Assembly: GCA_032209605.1 (NCBI GenBank)
Contig: JASFXZ010000001.1
Span: 23,998,619 to 24,062,618 of the forward strand
Source: Mactromeris polynyma
Taxonomy: Eukaryota; Mollusca; Bivalvia; Venerida; Mactridae
Direction: 5' to 3'
Length of the DNA stretch: 64,000 nt
Shown: one piece after another, positions 58,701-64,000 of the stretch
Position numbering within the stretch: position 1 is the stretch's first letter
How the letters are laid out: the number at the start of each line of letters is the position of its first letter
Translations under genes and position numbers: made by a program
Notes under the pieces: generated by a model
The model's input: only the letters and a program-made list of their open reading frames with translations
Told to the model about the DNA's origin: nothing
Databases searched by the model: none

Positions 58701-61700
58701 TGCATGGTAACGATCGTGTCCACTAGGCTAGATCTTACACACCCCTCTGATCTACGTAGACTTGATGGTAACGATCGTGTCCACTACGCTAGATCTTACA
58801 CACCCCTCTGATCTACGTAGACTGGATGGTACACTACGCTAGATCTTACACATCCCTCTGATCTACGTAGACTGCATGGTAACGATCGTGTCCACTAGGC
58901 TAGATCTTACACATCCCTCTGATCTACGTAGACTTGATGGTAACGATCGTGTCCACTAGGCTATATCTTACACATCCCTCTGATCTACGTAGACTTGATG
59001 GTAACGATCGTGTCCACTACGCTACATCTTACACATCCCTCTGATCTACGTAGACTGCATGGTAACGATCGTGTCCACTAGGCTAGTTCTTACACACCCC
59101 TCGGATCTACGTAGACTTGATGGTAACGATCGTGTCCACTAGGCTAGATCTTACACATCCCTCTGATCTACGTAGACTGGATGGTAACGATCGTGTCCAC
59201 TAGGCTATATCTTACACATCCCTCTGATCTACGTAGACTGGATGGTAACGATCGTGTCCACTACGCTAGATCTTACACATTCCTCTGATCTACGTAGACT
59301 GGATGGTACACTGCGCTAGATCTTACACATTCCTCTGATCTACGTAGACTGAATGGTACACTACGCTAGATCTTACACATCCCTCTGATCTACGTAGACT
59401 GGATGGTACACTACGCTAGATCTTACACATCCCTCTGATCTACGTAGACTGGATGGTAACAATCGTGTCCACTACGCTAGATCTTACACATCCCTCTGAT
59501 CTACGTAGACTGGATGGTAACAATCGTGTCCACTAGGCTAGATCTTACACACCCCTCTGATCTACGTAGATTTGATGGTAACAATCGTGTCCACTACGCT
59601 AGATCTTACACATCCCTCTGATCTACGTAGACTTGATGGTAACGATTGTGTCTACTACGCTAGATCTTACACATCCCTCTGATCTACGTAGACTGGATGG
59701 TAACAATCGTGTCCACTACGCTAGATCTTACACATTCCTCTGATCTGCGTAGACTGGATGGTAACAATCGTGTCCACTACGCTAGATCTTACACATCCCT
59801 CTGATCTACGTAGACTGGATGGTAACAATCGTGTCCACTACGCTAGATCTTACACATCCCTCTGATCTACGTAGACTGGATGGTAACAATCGTGTCCACT
59901 ACGCTAGATCTTACACATCCCTCTGATCTACGTAGACTTGATGGTAACGATCGTGTCCACTACGCTAGATCTTACACATCCCTCTGATCTACGTAGACTT
60001 GATGGTAACGATCATGTCCACTAGGCTAGATCTTACACATCCCTCTGATCTACGTAGACTTGATGGTAACGATCGTGTCCACTAGGCTATATCTTACACA
60101 TCCCTCTGATCTACGTAGACTTGATGGTACACTGCGCTAGATCTTACACATCCCTCTGATCTACGTAGACTTGATGGTAACGATCGTGTCCACTACGCTA
60201 GATCTTACACATCCCTCTGATCTACGTAGACTTGATGGTAACGAACGTGTCCACTACGCTAGATCTTACACATCCCTCTGATCTACGTAGACTTGATGGT
60301 AACGATCGTGTCCACTACGCTAGATCTTACACATTCCTCTGATCTACGTAGACTTGATGGTAACGATCGTGTCAACTAGGCTAGATCTTACACATCCCTC
60401 TGATCTACGTAGACTTGATGGTAACGATCGTGTCCACTAGGCTAGATCTTACACACCCCTCTGATCTACGTAGACTTGATGGTAACGATCGTGTCCACTA
60501 CGCTAGATCTTACACATCCCTCTGATCTACGTAGACTGCATGGTAACGATCGTGTCCACTAGGCTAGATCTTACACACCCCTCTGATCTACGTAGATTTG
60601 ATGGTAACAATCGTGTCCACTAGGATAGATCTTACACATTCCTCTGATCTACGTAGACTGCATGGTAACGATCGTGTCCACTAGGCTAGATCTTACACAC
60701 CCCTCTGATCTACGTAGACTTGATGGTAACGATCGTGTCCACTACGCTAGATCTTACACACCCCTCTGATCTACGTAGACTGGATGGTACACTACGCTAG
60801 ATCTTACACATCCCTCTGATCTACGTAGACTGCATGGTAACGATCGTGTCCACTAGGCTAGATCTTACACATCCCTCTGATCTACGTAGACTTGATGGTA
60901 ACGATCGTGTCCACTAGGCTATATCTTACACATCCCTCTGATCTACGTAGACTTGATGGTAACGATCGTGTCCACTACGCTAGATCTTACACATCCCTCT
61001 GATCTACGTAGACTGCATGGTAACGATCGTGTCCACTAGGCTAGTTCTTGCACACCCCTCGGATCTACGTAGACTTGATGGTAACGATCGTGTCCACTAG
61101 GCTAGATCTTACACATCCCTCTGATCTACGTAGACTGGATGGTAACGATCGTGTCCACTAGGCTATATCTTACACATCCCTCTGATCTACGTAGACTGGA
61201 TGGTAACGATCGTGTCCACTACGCTAGATCTTACACATTCCTCTGATCTACGTAGACTGGATGGTACACTGCGCTAGATCTTACACATTCCTCTGATCTA
61301 CGTAGACTGGATGGTACACTACGCTAGATCTTACACATCCCTCTGATCTACGTAGACTGGATGGTACACTACGCTAGATCTTACACATCCCTCTGATCTA
61401 CGTAGACTGGATGGTAACAATCGTGTCCACTACGCTAGATCTTACACATCCCTCTGATCTACGTAGCCTGGATGGTAACAATCGTGTCCACTACGCTAGA
61501 TCTTACACATCCCTCTGATCTACGTAGATTTGATGGTAACAATCGTGTCCACTACGCTAGATCTTACACATCCCTCTGATCTACGTAGACTTGATGGTAA
61601 CGATCGTGTCTACTACGCTAGATCTTACACATCCCTCTGATCTACGTAGGCTGGATGGTAACAATCGTGTCCACTACGCTAGATCTTACACATTCCTCTG

Positions 61701-64000
61701 ATCTGCGTAGACTGGATGGTAACAATCGTGTCCACTACGCTAGATCTTACACATCCCTCTGATCTCCGTAGACTGGATGGTAACAATCGTGTCCACTACG
61801 CTAGATCTTACACATCCCTCTGATCTACGTATACTGGATGGTAACAATCGTGTCCACTACGCTAGATCTTACACATCCCTCTGATCTACGTAGACTTGAT
61901 GGTAACGATCGTGTCCACTACGCTAGATCTTACACATCCCTCTGATCTACGTAGACTTGATGGTAACGATCATGTCCACTAGGCTAGATCTTACACATCC
62001 CTCTGATCTACGTAGACTTGATGGTACACTGCGCTAGATCTTACACATCCCTCTGATCTACGTAGACTTGATGGTAACGATCGTGTCCACTACGCTAGAT
62101 CTTACACATCCCTCTGATCTACGTAGACTTGATGGTAACGAACGTGTCCACTACGCTAGATCTTACACATCCCTCTGATCTACGTAGACTTGATGGTAAC
62201 GATCGTGTCCACTACGCTAGATCTTACACATTCCTCTGATCTACGTAGACTTGATGGCAACGATCGTGTCAACTAGGCTAGATCTTACACATCCCTCTGA
62301 TCTACGTAGACTTGATGGTAACGATCGTGTCCACTAGGCTAGATCTTACACACCCCTCTGATCTACGTAGACTTGATGGTAACGATCGTGTCCACTAGGC
62401 TAGATCTTACACACCCCTCTGATCTACGTAGACTGCATGGTAACGATCGTGTCCACTAGGCTAGATCTTACACATCCCTCTGATCTACGTAGACTTGATG
62501 GTAACGATCGTGTCCACTAGGCTATATCTTACACATCCCTCTGATCTACGTAGACTTGATGGTAACGATCGTGTCCACTACGCTAGATCTTACACATTCC
62601 TCTGATCTACGTAGACTGGATGGTACACTACGCTAGATCTTACACATCCCTCTGATCTACGTAGACTTGATGGTAACGATCGTGTCCACTACGCTAGATC
62701 TTACACATCCCTCTGATCTACGTAGACTGCATGGTAACGATCGTGTCCACTAGGCTAGATCTTACACACCCCTCTGATCTACGTAGACTTGATGGTAACG
62801 ATCGTGTCCACTAGGCTAGATCTTACACATTCCTCTGATCTACGTAGACTGCATGGTAACGATCGTGTCCACTAGGCTAGATCTTACACACCCCTCTGAT
62901 CTACGTAGACTTGATGGTAACGATCGTGTCCACTACGCTAGATCTTACACACCCCTCTGATCTACGTAGACTGGATGGTACACTACGCTAGATCTTACAC
63001 ATCCCTCTGATCTACGTAGACTGCATGGTAACGATCGTGTCCACTAGGCTAGATCTTACACATCCCTCTGATCTACGTAGACTTGATGGTAACGATCGTG
63101 TCCACTAGGCTATATCTTACACATCCCTCTGATCTACGTAGACTTGATGGTAACGATCGTGTCCACTACGCTAGATCTTACACATCCCTCTGATCTACGT
63201 AGACTGCATGGTAACGATCGTGTCCACTAGGCTAGTTCTTACACACCCCTCTGATCTACGTAGACTTGATGGTAACGATCGTGTCCACTAGGCTAGATCT
63301 TACACATCCCTCTGATCTACGTAGACTGCATGGTAACGATCGTGTCCACTAGGCTATATCTTACACATCCCTCTGATCTACGTAGACTTGATGGTAACGA
63401 TCGTGTCCACTACGCTAGATCTTACACATCCCTCTGATCTACGTAGACTGCATGGTAACGATCGTGTCCACTAGGCTAGATCTTACACACCCCTCTGATC
63501 TACGTAGACTTGATGGTAACGATCGTGTCCACTAGGCTAGATCTTACACACCCCTCTGATCTACGTAGACTTGATGGTAACGATCGTGTCCACTAGGCTA
63601 GATCTTACACACCCCTCTGATCTACGTAGACTTGATGGTAACGATCGTGTCCACTAGGCTAGATCTTACACACCCCTCTGTTCTACGTAGACTGCATGGT
63701 AACGATCGTGTCCACTAGGCTAGATCTTACACATCCCTCTGATCTACGTAGACTTGATGGTAACGATCGTGTCCACTAGGCTAGATCTTACACATTCCGC
63801 TGATCTACGTAGACTTGATGGTAACGATCGTGTTCTCTACGCTATATCTTACACATCCCTCTGATCTACGTAGACTTGATGGTAACGATCGTGTCCACTA
63901 GGCTATATCTTACACATTCCGCTGATCTACGTAGACTTGATGGTAACGATCGTGTCAACTACGCTAGATCTTACACATCCCTCTGATCTACGTAGACTGG
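55790..64000. repeat. 61/50-bp satellite array, over 8.2 kb, running off the window
   Basis: The long unit (61 bp) contains GGTAACGATCGTGTCCACTA, CGCTAGATCTTACACA and CTCTGATCTACGTAGACT. The short unit (50 bp) lacks ACGATCGTGTC. Marker variants recur at a fixed distance: GTCAACTAGGC at about 58413 and 60371, CTCGGATC at about 59101 and 61058, and CACTGCGC at about 57352, 59309 and 61266. This defines a higher-order period near 1,958 bp. Each unit has palindromes TCTACGTAGA and, in long units, ACGATCGT. It lies immediately upstream of the receptor gene. Confidence 0.97.

Overview
This is a eukaryotic, AT-rich, repeat-dominated window, most likely from a bivalve or closely related mollusc. The reasons are two C1q-domain secreted-protein loci with the signal peptide plus coiled coil layout typical of the bivalve C1qDC expansion, spliceosomal introns with GT-AG borders, decayed LINE copies, a PIF/Harbinger-type transposase fragment, a tRNA-like SINE head and many small inverted-repeat elements. 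Nothing bacterial is present, and almost all long open frames in the window are products of tandem arrays.

The main gene is on the minus strand, from about 55.5 kb down to 16.395 kb. It is one ionotropic glutamate receptor (iGluR/IR superfamily) gene of about 39 kb. I assembled fifteen coding exons by hand (E2 to E16) and checked that every exon-exon junction agrees in reading phase. Together they encode about 890 residues: amino-terminal domain, S1, TM1, pore loop, TM3, S2 with both disulfide cysteines, TM4 and a short tail. A signal-peptide-like first exon near 55.43-55.54 kb is only a candidate. Most of the larger introns are occupied by a tandem array with its own unit: 44, 22, 15, 41, 26, 5, 36, 50 and 17 bp. 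The coding exons sit as small islands between them.

To the left lies a minus-strand three-exon C1q-domain gene (8569-10570), plus a second, paralogous first exon (13647-13971) for which I could not find a convincing C1q module. The left end (1-6.35 kb) holds a 2.3 kb inverted-terminal-repeat element, a hairpin insertion, a 71-bp satellite array and a tRNA-derived SINE head. The region between the C1q loci holds a nested DNA transposon. Intron 3 of the receptor gene holds a PIF/Harbinger remnant, two broken LINE copies and a MITE.

The right end (55.79-64.0 kb, continuing past the window) is a 61/50-bp satellite with a roughly 1,958-bp higher-order period, just upstream of the receptor gene. 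Tandem arrays make up a little over 40% of the window by my estimate. The most unusual point is that several arrays carry splice-signal-like sequence in the gene's sense direction, and the 22-bp array appears to be an amplification of the exon 11 5' splice site itself. No genuine gene was identified on the plus strand apart from transposon remnants.
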